Below are positions 58,001-64,000 of a stretch of 64,000 nucleotides of DNA, piece by piece (within the stretch, counting starts at the first letter, position 1; every line of letters starts with the position of its first letter). Under the pieces are notes generated by a model. That model did not search any database and was not told where the DNA came from. It saw only the letters and a program-made list of their open reading frames with translations. The DNA lies in NCBI RefSeq assembly GCF_032118995.1, contig NC_092667.1, positions 1,108,931-1,172,930 of the forward strand, given 5' to 3'. A program made the position numbers and the translations under genes. This DNA is from Asterias amurensis (lineage: Eukaryota > Echinodermata > Asteroidea > Forcipulatida > Asteriidae).

Positions 58001-61000
58001 GTTTGTTCTTAGAGAACTGTCTTTCTTTATTCTACTACCGCAGAGTAGATTGTTCGGGTGTTCAGGAGACTTTACTCAGTTCTGAAAGAACTGTCCTGCT
58101 TGTTAACTATTACCTGCGCGGATGGTACTACCGCGGAGTCAGTTCTTGGGTTGGTCTCAACGTTTCCACTAGCTTGCTCTAGTCATCGTCAGGAGTCTCC
58201 TAAAGTAGTAGTGCCAGCCTAATTCTTTACCATCCGTCCAGGTAATAGTTAATAAGCAGGAAAGTTTATTTAAGAACTGAGAAGTCTCCCGAACACTAGA
58301 ATAATCTATTCCGCAGTAGTAGAACTAAGCAAGATAGTTCTCTAAGAACAAACTCTACCTGGCAAGTAGATACACACATGCTGTTACCGCAAACCAAATA
58401 TATCTTTATAAAACTGTTACAAACATACCTACTCTATCAGATGTATCTACGACACTTTAATCAAATTCGTTAAAAGTTTCAAAGGCTGATGGATTTTATA
58501 AGCACTATTACAAGTTTACAAACCACAAACGTAAATTTTCAAATTAAGTACTTCAGAACTTCACAATTGTCATCGCTGTTTTGATTATTTATAACAATTT
58601 TAATTCAAAAGTATTTACAAAACATCTGCCAACTCAGCTCGAAGAGTGTCTGAAAGTTTCCAAAATACTTACAAGTTTGACAGTTGTTTCCGTCAAAATT
58701 CTCTGCACAGTCACAAATATAGCCAGAACCTTGCTGGATACAGACTCCTCCATTTAAACAAGGGGTGGAATCACAAGCATTCTCGGGTACTGGAGCTATT
58801 AAATAAATCAAATGGTTGGAATTAATGAATAAGGATCTAAAGACTTTAATAGAACATTCTTAAACACATCATCTTATAGACGATGTGACCTATGTTTACA
58901 TTCAAACCGCCCTCTGTTGACAAAACACTGTACACGACATGTTTCGCCGGACAAACAGATGCGTAGTCATGGTAAGATTGCATACACTTTCTAGCTGGCT
59001 GCCAAAACACAAAGGTTTTGCCCGGGGGTATGAAATAGGGAACGAAATAGTATTTTGAGGAAACAAAGTAGTATTTCGAGGGAATTAAATAATACTTTGA
59101 GGAAACAAAATAACAGTCAAATTTATATTCAAATTTTAAACTTGATTCAATAGTAATAGTATACAGCAATGGCGAAACTAGTAAAGAATTAAGGGGGCTA
59201 CTAAATAATTTCAGAACTTTACAAAAGGGTTACACTGAGTGTATAGACTTTGCCTTGACTAATGGATTATTAGTGATACATGCCAGCTGGATAGAATTCC
59301 TAGGATTGAATACCATGTATTCTTTCTCTTTTTAAATCTGGCCTCCTTAGCCACTACTCACCAGCCAGTGATGATTAATTTGGATAGTTCGGTTCTCCTG
59401 TATACTTTTATCATGCTTGTGCAATAATTTTTTGGCCATTTTGAAATTGTAGTTTTTCCATCATCTTTGTGATTTTTTTTCACTTTTTATAGTAATTCTT
59501 TGTTTTCTTCGGTTGTTTGCCTGTTGTTGTGCTTATTCCTTGTCTTTTGGTTTTTGATGTGTAAACAAGGGTCCCCAATACGCCTTTCTTAATATCTATG
59601 CACGAGGTACGTCACAATGCTAATCCAAAACCAGACGATGGGCGCAGCCACTGCAAGTGGTGGGGAACGTGCGCCCATAGCCTCAGTTTGGGTAAGAATT
59701 ATGACTGCATGCATAAGTATTAAGAGAGGCGTATTTTACTGGGCCTGTGTGCCTGTTCGGGGTTTCCCTTTTGAACCAATGTCACTTTTTTCAATGTATT
59801 TGTGCAATGAAGGTAATAAAATAATAAAATAAAAATATAGATGTTTAGCAGGTTATATTGGCAAACAGCTTCATGAGCTAAGCACAGACTAGCAAGACAC
59901 CAAACATAAACACATGCATTTATAGCCGACAACAATTGCTTTCCCACCAAAACCTCTTACACTCAGCATTTTATCAGTGCTTTAAGCAGCTTGGTGAAAT
60001 TGTGCACACCAATAGTATAAAAGCCAGAATAAAAAAAAAACATTTCCTCTTTCCAGACTACACACATTTCCTGGCAAACTTGGTTGACATTATTGACGCT
60101 GAAAATTGCTGGAAATTGTAACCCAGGGTGTATGGTTAAGCAAGGTAAGCCGGTTTCATTTTCAATAGGAAAATGGAAACAAGTAAGAAGTGAACATCGG
60201 GAGGCAGTGAGTTTGAACAAGCAGTCTCTAACAGTTTGACTGCAACAATAGTGGAATCTCATAGGGGGTGCTATCACTAGTTTTCTTGTTAGGATTAAGA
60301 AAAGACACTGGGAAGATCTGGGCCCAATTTCATAGAGCTGCTAAGCACAAAAATTTGCTTAGCATGAAATTTTTGCCTTCATAAAAACAGGATTTCCAAC
60401 CAAATTTCCACATGATTTTCAGGATAAGCAAACAGCTGAATACCAAAACGGGCAATATGCATCAAATGGAAATTTTGTTGGTAATCATGTTTTTTTATCA
60501 AGGAAGAAATTTCATGCTAAGCAAATCTTTGTGCTTAGCAGCTCTATGAAATTGGGCCCTGGGCCTCACGTCTTTTGCAAAGACTGAACATTTTGTAGAA
60601 AAATTTGCCTTTGACGAAACAAGAGAATCAATGTTAAATTACACATGCATTCGCCAGCTTTGGAGCCAGAAATATGAGCAATCCTGAACCTTCAAGCAAT
60701 GTGCACACATAAGAATCTACCTACCACCAGGACTACATTTAAGATATTCATAAAAAAGCCGACCAAGGGATTGGGTTTAGAAAGGAACAGCTGCGAGGCA
60801 AGGATAACTTCCTACCCGTTTGACAATGAGAACCAGTGTAACTGTTGATACAACTACAGAGATAATTCTCTCTGCTGCTGCTACGGAAACAGACTCCTCC
60901 ATTCTGGCATGGGGAACTATCGCACGGATTCACAAAGTCAGCTAATAAGAAGATTGTACACAATTAATATAAGAATTATCTGAATCTCTCAAAGACCTTA

Positions 61001-63490
61001 TGCATTGACGTAATCCAGTCGCCATCTTAGAGGTGATACGGTGACGAAACAACCGAAACTCACAGACTTGTTTGCGCGGCGCACAGGATTGGCCAATGAA
61101 CAACCTCCTTTTGACCTCTAGGTGAGGGCGCCCTACTGAAATGACGTCATGTGCATAAGGTCTATATTATCATTTACAAAGTGACACAATGGAATTTGAA
61201 TTAACTTTACAATAATCCTTAAAAACATTATGGTGAGACATCCATCTTTGTCAGTTTGTGGAAGTCTATTTCGTTTAAGACGTAAACCAATTTGGTTGCC
61301 CTCGCAATTGGAACTGGACAAACATTTTCCTGTGTCTTTTCCCTTTGAAGGGTTGACACATTGTACTTATCAATGAATAGTGATCATGGTGTTTGTATTT
61401 AAAGGAACGTTACAGAATTAGTAAGAAACAAAAATCGTGAAGATCACAGGTTTACATAAAACTTACACGATCTAATGATGATAGTAGAAAACATCCCTTG
61501 AAATATTTGTCTGAAATGTCATATTTGATGAGAAATAAATAATCTAATTTCGCGTTTAGAGTTTATCGCTCAGTGAGCGTTTTATTAATTTTTGTGTTGG
61601 CATCAGATGGCCGATCGATCTCGAACTTCTACAAACAGGTTTGTCAGTTCATGTATATGGTGGATTACGTAAAGTGCTTATGCCAGCAACTTTTTGGCTA
61701 CCAAAACCAATTCTGTAATGTTCCTTAAATGCATGAATAACATTGCACAGTCGACTCTTACTAACAAGATCGCGCGGACTGGCCGAATTGCTTCTTTACA
61801 ACAGAAATGTTGCTATAAGAGAACAGCAAAACAAAGAAACAGAAAGCAGCAATGAGATTTGGGACTTCTTGGGAGGATTTCAGAAAGAGTTAAGACAAGT
61901 CTTATCTTGAGTTAGGGAGAGTTACTCATCCTAACTTAGGACTAGCCATACGTTTTTAATATCTCCTAGGACTATCGAGTCCACATAAGAATCTACCTAC
62001 CACCAGGACTACATTTAATATGTTCATAAAAAAGCAGACCAAGGGATTGGGTTTAGAAAGGAACAGCTGCGAGGCAAGGATAACTTCCTACCCGTTTGAC
62101 AATGAGTCCCAGTGTAACCGTTGATACAACTACAGAGATAATTGTCTCTGCTGCTGCTACGGAAACAGACTCCTCCATTCTGGCATGGAGAACTATCGCA
62201 TGGATTCACAAAGTCAGCTAATAAGAAGATTGTACACAATTAATATAAGAATTATCTGAATCTCTCGAAGACCTTATGCATTGACGTAATCCAGTCACCA
62301 TCTTAGAGGTGATACGGTGACGAAACAACCGAAACTCACAGATTTGTACGCGCGACACACAGGATTGGCCGATGAACAACCGCCTTTTGACCCCTGAATG
62401 AGGGCGCCCTACTGAAATGACGTCATGTGCATAAGGTCTATATTATCATCTACAAAGTGACACAATGGAATTTGAATTAACTTTACAATAGTCCTTAGAA
62501 ACATTATGGTGGGACATCTATCTTTGTGGAAGTCTATTTCGTTTACGACGTAAACCAATTTGGTTGCCATCACAATTGGAACTGGACAAACATTTTCCTG
62601 TGTCTTTTCCCTTTGAAGGGTTGACATACATGTACTGTACTTATCAATGAATAGTGATTATGATGTTTGTATTTAAAGGAAAATACAGAATTAGTAAGAA
62701 ACAAAAATCGTGAAGATCACAGGTTTACATAAAACTTACACGATCTAATGATGATAGTAGAAAACATCCCTTGAAATATTTCTGTCTGAAATGTCATATT
62801 TGATGAGAAATAAATAATCTAATTTCGCGTTTAGAGTTTATCGCTCAGTGAGCGTTTTATTAATTTTTGTGTTGGCATCAGATGGCCGATCGATCTCGAA
62901 CTTCTACATACAGATGTGTCAGTTCATGTATATGGTGGATTACATAAAGTGCTTATGCCAGCAACTTTTTGGCTAGCAAAACCAATTCTGTAATGTTCCT
63001 TAATGCATGAATAACTTGTACAGCCGACTCTTACTAACAAGATCGCGGGGACTGGCCGAATTGCTTCTTTACAACAGAAATGTTGCTATAAGAGAACAGC
63101 AAAACAAAGAAACAGAAAGCAGCAATGAGATTTAGGACTTCTTGGGTGGATTTCACAAAGAGTTAAGACAAGTCTTATCTCGAGTTAGGACGATTTACTC
63201 ATCCAAACTTAGGACTAGTCTTACGTTTTTAATATCTCCTAGGACTATCGAGTCCACATAAGAATCTACCTACCACCAGGACTACATTTAATATGTTCAT
63301 AAAAAAGCAGACCAAGGGATTGGGTTTAGAAAGGAACAGCTGCGAGGCAAGGATAACTTCCTACCCGTTTGACAATGAGTCCCAGTGTAACCGTTGATAC
63401 AACTACAGAGATAATTGTCTCTGCTGCTGCTACGGAAACAGACTCCTCCATTCTGGCATGGAGAACTATCGCATGGATTCACAAAGTCAG
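39686..63490 (-). CDS. Fibropellin-like EGF/CUB transmembrane protein (3' part, 22 exons)
   Basis: About 1040 residues are encoded in the window by 22 minus-strand exons. N to C: 16 EGF-like domains, one CUB domain, four EGF domains, a Ser/Asn-rich stalk, one transmembrane helix ([20 protein letters not shown]) and a ~80-residue cytoplasmic tail. All introns seen are phase 1 and every internal exon is a multiple of three, one domain per exon. The EGFs have six cysteines. Thirteen carry the C-x-S-x-P-C O-glucose consensus and five the C-x4-[S/T]-C O-fucose consensus familiar from Notch. The last EGF is calcium-binding (DLDEC then C-x-N-x4-Y). The combination recalls sea-urchin fibropellins and other EGF/CUB surface proteins, but a membrane anchor is present and no avidin-like end. 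Role in adhesion or matrix binding is inferred. The 5' end, signal peptide and promoter lie outside the window. Confidence 0.85.
40145..40382. repeat. Hairpin MITE, 'TTTCATAGAGCTG' family (diverged)
   Basis: CAGTTTCATAGAGCTG on the left and CAGCGCTATGAAATTTGG on the right, with inner GTGCTTACTGTA and TACAGTAAGCACA. It lies in the last intron of the EGF/CUB gene. Confidence 0.7.
40785..40898 (-). CDS. EGF exon 20 (calcium-binding)
   Basis: 38 codons: [35 protein letters not shown]. With the base carried from the previous exon it reads DLDEC, and C-x-N-x4-Y follows, the full cbEGF consensus. Donor GAATA|GTAAGT. Confidence 0.87.
40976..41703. repeat. Dispersed repeats in intron
   Basis: Bases 40976-41336 are a palindromic repeat with GTGCTGTAGTTTTTGAGAAA mirrored by TTTCCCAAAAACTACAGCAC and TAAATCTGTGGACATT; relatives are at 52355-52790, 55895-56010 and 56400-56610. 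Bases 41326-41703 are a diverged TTAA-type element with ends AAAGCCACTAGACCCTTTCG and GAAGGGTCCAATGGCTTTA. Confidence 0.75.
41820..41930 (-). CDS. EGF exon 19
   Basis: 37 codons: [35 protein letters not shown]. The PCYNGGTC segment fits the O-fucose consensus. Donor ATAG|GTATGT. Confidence 0.87.
41990..42140. repeat. Decayed hairpin MITE ('CGCATTCGCATTCGCAGGA')
   Basis: AGCCCCGTTATACTCCCTGC and GCGTATCACATTCGCATTCG with a repeated TTCGCAGGAATGAACCTGAC; relative of 37805-37996. Confidence 0.6.
42459..42575 (-). CDS. EGF exon 18
   Basis: 39 codons: [36 protein letters not shown]. Acceptor TTTTAG, donor TTG|GTAAAA. Confidence 0.86.
42690..43580 (-). repeat. tRNA-Leu-derived SINE, interrupted by a hairpin MITE
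   Basis: Reverse-oriented SINE pieces: tRNA-Leu-like head at about 43020-43135 (complement of GTCATAGCCGAGCTGTTAAG and GGGTTCGAGTCCCGG) with body to about 42690. A separate SINE tail stretch at 43490-43575 reads GAGTGACGGATATGCGCGCT then ATAAGAAGCCACTATA. Between them, 43170-43380 is a hairpin: GGGGCCGATTTCACTAACGT and inner ACTTTGCGATGAG, mirrored by CTCATCGCAAAGT and GATGAAATCGGCCCC. Confidence 0.7.
43619..43726 (-). CDS. EGF exon 17
   Basis: 36 codons: [34 protein letters not shown]. First EGF after the CUB domain. Acceptor TTATACAG, donor ACAG|GTAAAT. Confidence 0.87.
43905..43985 (+). repeat. tRNA-like sequence, probably a SINE head or tRNA pseudogene
   Basis: TCCTCATAGCTCAGTTGGTA then GAGC gives an acceptor strand and D arm. 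The T arm is TTGGGCTCAAATCCCAA, and the 3' acceptor ATGAGGA is followed by CCA. The anticodon arm (CTGCCCGGAGTGTCAGG) pairs poorly, and a T-run plus flanking CTCTCAT repeats (GATGAGAG upstream) suggest retroposition. Confidence 0.5.
44308..44650 (-). repeat. TTAA-type MITE in intron
   Basis: TTTAAAGGCACTGGACACCT on the left, GGTGTATCCCAACATAAGCA, GTGTGTGCTTTCAGATGC and CACGTTATCAAGTAAGTTTT; the right end is eroded. Confidence 0.82.
44838..45197 (-). CDS. CUB domain exon
   Basis: One 120-codon exon encodes a complete CUB domain: [21 protein letters not shown]-x-T and DILSVFDG, then GFEVML. Cys1/Cys2 (ECGG, VCTW) are present but the usual second cysteine pair is absent, as in some two-cysteine CUBs. 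The acidic DxL.VFDG patch resembles calcium-binding CUBs (inference). Acceptor TTGTTGCAG, donor CAAG|GTATGT, phase 1-1. Confidence 0.9.
45249..45660. repeat. MITE fragments in intron
   Basis: 45249-45344 is the right end of the TTAA-type family (TTCACAGGTTTGTTATTTTA to CCAGTGTCTTTAA). 45482-45660 is a diverged 'TTTCATAGAGCTG' hairpin (CAATTTCATATAGCTGCTGC, TGCTAAGCAG). Confidence 0.7.
45692..45811 (-). CDS. EGF exon 16
   Basis: 40 codons: [36 protein letters not shown]. Both O-glucose (CGSNPC) and O-fucose (CQNGGTC) consensus are present. Last EGF before the CUB domain. Confidence 0.88.
   Translation of the reverse strand, partial: PLLKTYVEATRAKMVELASNKCLNMCAAVCRLTVELTVN
45812..47063. other. 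Intron, mostly unique sequence
   Basis: No exon-like EGF frame or clear repeat recognised over this 1.25-kb intron; AT-rich with a short CG-containing patch at about 46565. Confidence 0.4.
47064..47180 (-). CDS. EGF exon 15
   Basis: 39 codons: [37 protein letters not shown]-glucose consensus CGSSPC. Acceptor TTATTTAG, donor CAAG|GTAAGA. Confidence 0.87.
47248..47302 (-). pseudogene. Truncated duplicate of EGF exon 15
   Basis: Near-identical to the 5' half of exon 15 including its acceptor (TTATTTAG|CGGATCAGTCTGTG) and [12 protein letters not shown]. It then breaks into unrelated sequence with no donor at the family position. Confidence 0.8.
47340..47705 (+). repeat. Nested MITEs: 'TTTCATAGAGCTG' hairpin inside TTAA-type element
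   Basis: The outer element's right arm (AATTGAGTTCAAATTTGCAC...GATACACC) is split before CTGGTCTTTGACAATTACCA by a ~250-bp hairpin running GGGCCACTTTTCGTAGAGCT to AGCTCTATGAAATTGGGCCC. Confidence 0.85.
47831..47962 (-). CDS. EGF exon 14
   Basis: 44 codons, the longest EGF here: [42 protein letters not shown]. It has an extended loop between cysteines 3 and 4. Confidence 0.87.
48005..48340. repeat. Short tandem repeat, ~17-19 bp unit
   Basis: Repeated AATGACAGGTCAATATC with variants (ATTGACAGGTCAATATCA; AATGGCAGGTCATTATC) between EGF exons 14 and 13. Confidence 0.85.
48383..48505 (-). CDS. EGF exon 13
   Basis: 41 codons: [39 protein letters not shown]. Acceptor TTGCAG, donor ACAG|GTAGGT. 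Confidence 0.87.
48817..48930 (-). CDS. EGF exon 12
   Basis: 38 codons: [35 protein letters not shown]. Acceptor TTTTTTTAG, donor GAGG|GTAAGT. Confidence 0.87.
48931..50344. repeat. Intron with microsatellite, MITE and SINE
   Basis: (AAT)n/(ATAATA)n at 49075-49135. 49200-49230 is a G-rich patch. 49768-49980 is a hairpin MITE with TTATAGACGATGTGACCT mirrored by AGGTCACATCGTCTATAA. A repeated TTATTATGGTTTGCCCTTAT lies at 49990-50045. 50100-50330 is a SINE remnant: truncated tRNA-Leu-like head GGCTTAGCGGTTAAGAGAAC and tail with GAGCGTCACTGAGTGA repeats. Confidence 0.75.
50345..50461 (-). CDS. EGF exon 11
   Basis: 39 codons: [37 protein letters not shown]-glucose and O-fucose consensus are present. 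Confidence 0.87.
50655..50845. repeat. Hairpin MITE, 'AGTAGTGACTCGTTCTTAA' family, copy 2
   Basis: AGTAGTGACTCGTTCTTAAA and TTTTAAAACCATGCAGGGTC are mirrored by AACCCTGTCGTTTTTTAAAT. An internal GGGCCATGCGTTTAA is present three times in tandem. Related to 27607-27758. Confidence 0.82.
50855..50930 (-). pseudogene. Partial duplicate of EGF exon 11
   Basis: Contains ATTGACAGACATACATGTAA, CTAGTAGTGAAGATAAG and TTGCACCATTCATACAGGGT, matching exon 11 with a small internal deletion. The flanks do not provide an intact exon. Confidence 0.75.
51060..51360 (-). repeat. tRNA-derived SINE with an inverted extra tail
   Basis: Head on the minus strand (complement of GGATTCGAACCCACGACCCT and CGGTTGCCCGGTAGCTAGAG-like sequence), followed at 51273-51360 by the same family's tail in plus orientation (CAGTGCTAACACAAATCAGT to GAAAATTTAACATCT). 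Confidence 0.75.
51407..51523 (-). CDS. EGF exon 10
   Basis: 39 codons: [37 protein letters not shown]-glucose and O-fucose consensus are present. Donor ATTT|GTAAGT. Confidence 0.87.
51524..52223. repeat. Intron with G tract and MITE
   Basis: G-rich tract near 51765-51779. 51998-52150 is a 'GTTAGGACTAGTCC'-family MITE (GCCGATTTCTCGAAACGTTA to GAGTTTGGTGAAATCG). Confidence 0.7.
52224..52331 (-). CDS. EGF exon 9
   Basis: 36 codons: [33 protein letters not shown]. Acceptor TACTACAG, donor CGAG|GTATGT. Confidence 0.87.
52355..53432. repeat. Intron packed with repeats, including nested MITEs
   Basis: 52355-52790 is the palindromic 'GTGCTGTAGTTTTTGAGAAA' repeat with an inner stem (TTTTACATGCTA...TAGCATGTAAAA; CTCATGAG). 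52856-53432 is a TTAA-type MITE whose right arm is split at 53150-53395 by a 'TTTCATAGAGCTG' hairpin before CTGGTCTTTGACAATTACCA, the same nested join as at 47340-47705. Confidence 0.82.
53512..53625 (-). CDS. EGF exon 8
   Basis: 38 codons: [36 protein letters not shown]-glucose and O-fucose consensus are present. Donor GTCT|GTAAGT. Confidence 0.87.
53682..54060 (-). repeat. TTAA-type MITE plus a second left end
   Basis: Complete reverse copy from TTTAAAGACACTGGACACTA to ATAGTGTCCGCTGACTTAAA, followed at once by a fragment AAAAGGCACTGGACACAATT. Confidence 0.85.
54491..54607 (-). CDS. EGF exon 7
   Basis: 39 codons: [36 protein letters not shown]-glucose consensus CVSRPC. Confidence 0.87.
54815..55562 (+). 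repeat. Half palindromic element and a TTAA-type MITE
   Basis: 54815-55135 matches the left half of the palindrome at 57956-58403 (TTTGGTTTGCGGTAACACCA, TGTGTGTATCTACTTGCCAG). 55186-55562 is a MITE with AACGACTCCCTCTGAAGTAG and a perfect inner AAAAGACTTCTAGC/GCTAGAAGTCTTTT stem. Confidence 0.8.
55582..55698 (-). CDS. EGF exon 6
   Basis: 39 codons: [37 protein letters not shown]-glucose consensus CGSNPC. Confidence 0.87.
55748..56112. repeat. Palindromic MITE carrying a nested repeat
   Basis: GGTTTGCGGTAACACCATGT, CTATCTCTAATGAGTTGGGG and TTTCAACTCGACGTTTTGAT are mirrored by ATCA..AAACGTCGAGTTGAAA-like, CCCCAACTCATTAGAGATAG and GGTGTTACCGCAAACC. The centre (55895-55995) is a piece of the 'ACTACAGCAC' repeat. 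Confidence 0.85.
56370..56620. repeat. Fragment of the 'ACTACAGCACCTCAG' repeat
   Basis: CATGCTAAAATAATTTTCGT, TCACAAACTACAGCACCTCA and GTTTAATGTAAATCTGTGGA in order, as at 41100-41330 and 52600-52760. Confidence 0.8.
56695..57060 (+). mobile_element. LINE (non-LTR retrotransposon) 3' coding relic
   Basis: Translating with frame changes gives [20 protein letters not shown], then [32 protein letters not shown] and a final RASTWR-like end. This order is characteristic of the region after the reverse transcriptase in many animal LINEs. It has frameshifts and internal stops, so it is dead. It sits in the intron next to EGF exon 5. Confidence 0.75.
57088..57210 (-). CDS. EGF exon 5
   Basis: 41 codons: [39 protein letters not shown]-glucose consensus CLSGPC. 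Acceptor CTCTTAAG, donor ATAG|GTACGT. Confidence 0.86.
57330..57675 (-). repeat. tRNA-Leu-derived SINE
   Basis: On the minus strand a tRNA-Leu-like head (GTGGCCGAGTGGATAAGAGC, anticodon region CTCAAGC, GGGTTTGAATCC) is followed by a body ending near ATATAGCGCTTTTCACGCCC (plus-strand reading) and a TAATAATAATA tail at 57320-57340. Confidence 0.75.
57900..58405. repeat. Long palindromic element (~450-bp foldback)
   Basis: TTTGGTTTGCGGTAACACCA through AGAGAACTGTCTT is mirrored by AAGATAGTTCTCTAAGAACA through TGCTGTTACCGCAAACCAAA. Inner arms also pair (CCTGCTTGTTAACTATTACC with GGTAATAGTTAATAAGCAGG). Half copies lie at 19025-19390 and 54815-55135. Confidence 0.9.
58673..58795 (-). CDS. EGF exon 4
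   Basis: 41 codons: [39 protein letters not shown]-glucose consensus CDSTPC. Donor ACTT|GTAAGT. Confidence 0.87.
58796..60815. repeat. Intron with three MITEs
   Basis: 58871-59030: partial copy of the MITE at 49768-49980 (TATAGACGATGTGACCTATG). 59040-59105: short repeated GAGGAAACAAARTA. 59574-59738: hairpin with AATACGCCTTTCTTAATATC mirrored by GTATTAAGAGAGGCGTATTT. 60318-60560: complete 'TTTCATAGAGCTG' hairpin, GGGCCCAATTTCATAGAGCT to AGCTCTATGAAATTGGGCCC. No EGF-like exon was seen in between. Confidence 0.78.
60816..60941 (-). CDS. EGF exon 3
   Basis: 42 codons: [40 protein letters not shown]. It differs from exons 1 and 2 at three residues (E/D, S/G, S/T). Confidence 0.88.
62092..62217 (-). 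CDS. EGF exon 2
   Basis: 42 codons: [40 protein letters not shown]. Protein identical to exon 1, so the duplication is recent. Confidence 0.88.
63365..63490 (-). CDS. EGF exon 1 (first within window)
   Basis: 42 codons, protein identical to exon 2. The acceptor TTATTAG brings in one base from an upstream exon outside the window, so the gene continues past the edge. Confidence 0.88.
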
Positions 63491-63712
63491 CTAATAAGAA
63501 GATTGTACACAATTAATATAAGAATTATCTGAATCTCTCGATGACCGTATGCATTGACGTCATCCAGCCGCTATCTTAGAGGTAAAACGGTGACGAAACA
63601 ATCGAAACTCACAGACTTGTACGCGTGGCGCATTGGCCAATGAACAACCTCCTTTTGACCTCTAGGTGAGGGCGCCCTACTGAAATGACGTCATGTGCAT
63701 CAGGTCTATATT

Positions 63713-63920
63713 TGATAGATGTTAAATTTGCATCGGGGATAAAGAATATTAATTTTGGTTTTTACCCATACACCGATGTGTGTTAGCACTGAATACTGTG
63801 AAAAAATATCACAGGCATGTTACTCAGGTGGGATTCGAACCCACAACCCTTGCAATTCTAGAGCAGTGTCTTACCAACTAGACTACCGAGGTTGCCCGGC
63901 AGCTAGAGGCAGTTCGAATC
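63713..63920 (-). repeat. tRNA-derived SINE inserted in the third tandem unit
   Basis: Flanked by a CTATATT direct repeat (63706-63712 and 63921-63927). Head and tail match the family at 39066-39310 (complement of GGTTCGAATCCCACC; CATCGGGGATAAAGAATATT). Units 1 and 2 lack it and read GTCTATATTATCATTTACA or a close variant directly, preserving the empty site. Confidence 0.9.
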
Positions 63921-64000
63921 CTATATTATCATTTACATAGTGACACAATGGAATTTGAATTAACTTTACAATAATCCTTAGAAACATTATGGTGGGACAT

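Larger units (their letters stand above)
60706..64000 (-). repeat. Tandem triplication of a 1.27-kb exon-bearing unit
   Basis: Units start near 60706, 61981 and 63254 with CATAAGAATCTACCTACCAC and each contains one EGF exon plus ~1.15 kb of intron, including a hairpin MITE (AGACCTTATGCATTGACG... TGACGTCATGTGCATAAGGTCT at 60997-61164 in unit 1), a TTAA-type element (AAAGGAACGTTACAGAATT) and a 'GTTAGGACTAGTCC' MITE. Units 2 and 3 are nearly identical. The third is cut by the window edge. Confidence 0.93.

Overview
This is intron-rich, repeat-laden animal DNA, most likely from an echinoderm and perhaps a sea star. The evidence is spliced genes with GT-AG phase-1 introns, small secreted C-type lectins, a fibropellin-like EGF/CUB membrane protein, dense short inverted-repeat transposons (MITEs), tRNA-derived SINEs and LINE debris. 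The species assignment is an inference from gene style and repeat look; no ribosomal or mitochondrial marker is present. No bacterial operons, CRISPR arrays or clear functional tRNA genes were seen.

Layout. (1) 1-16.4 kb has no convincing intact gene. It holds hairpin MITEs, a ~48-bp minisatellite (5.93-7.68 kb), a ~58-bp satellite (8.8-10.3 kb) flanked by inverted copies of a two-exon gene-like unit, and a broken 5' fragment of a lectin gene at 14.5-14.9 kb. (2) 16.4-33.7 kb is a tandem cluster of three plus-strand, two-exon C-type lectin genes. All share a signal peptide, a carbohydrate-recognition domain split at the same phase-1 intron, and a homologous 5' flank. Gene 2 has three truncated copies of exon 2 in its intron. 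Gene 3 carries a 33-unit Gly-Gly-Thr-Pro-Thr linker and a hAT-like element in its intron. The spacers between genes were partly duplicated too (19.63-20.35 kb and 27.75-28.47 kb). (3) 33.7-39.6 kb is MITE- and SINE-rich, with one possible terminal transmembrane exon on the minus strand. (4) 39.7 kb to the window edge is the 3' part of one large minus-strand gene: 16 EGF-like exons, one CUB exon, four more EGF exons and a terminal transmembrane/cytoplasmic exon, about 1040 residues in the window. Every intron seen is phase 1. The 5' end lies beyond 64 kb, where a 1.27-kb exon-bearing unit is repeated three times in tandem.

How the genes may work together (inference): the lectins look like secreted, Ca-dependent sugar binders with varied ligand motifs (EPN/WND, EPN/HD, EPD/FD), as expected of a diversifying innate-recognition cluster. 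The EGF/CUB protein looks like a Notch-style O-glycosylated cell-surface adhesion or matrix receptor. No sequence evidence ties the two loci to one pathway. The shared theme is exon-scale duplication: whole EGF exons, truncated exon copies that keep the 3' splice site, and duplicated lectin exon 2 fragments.
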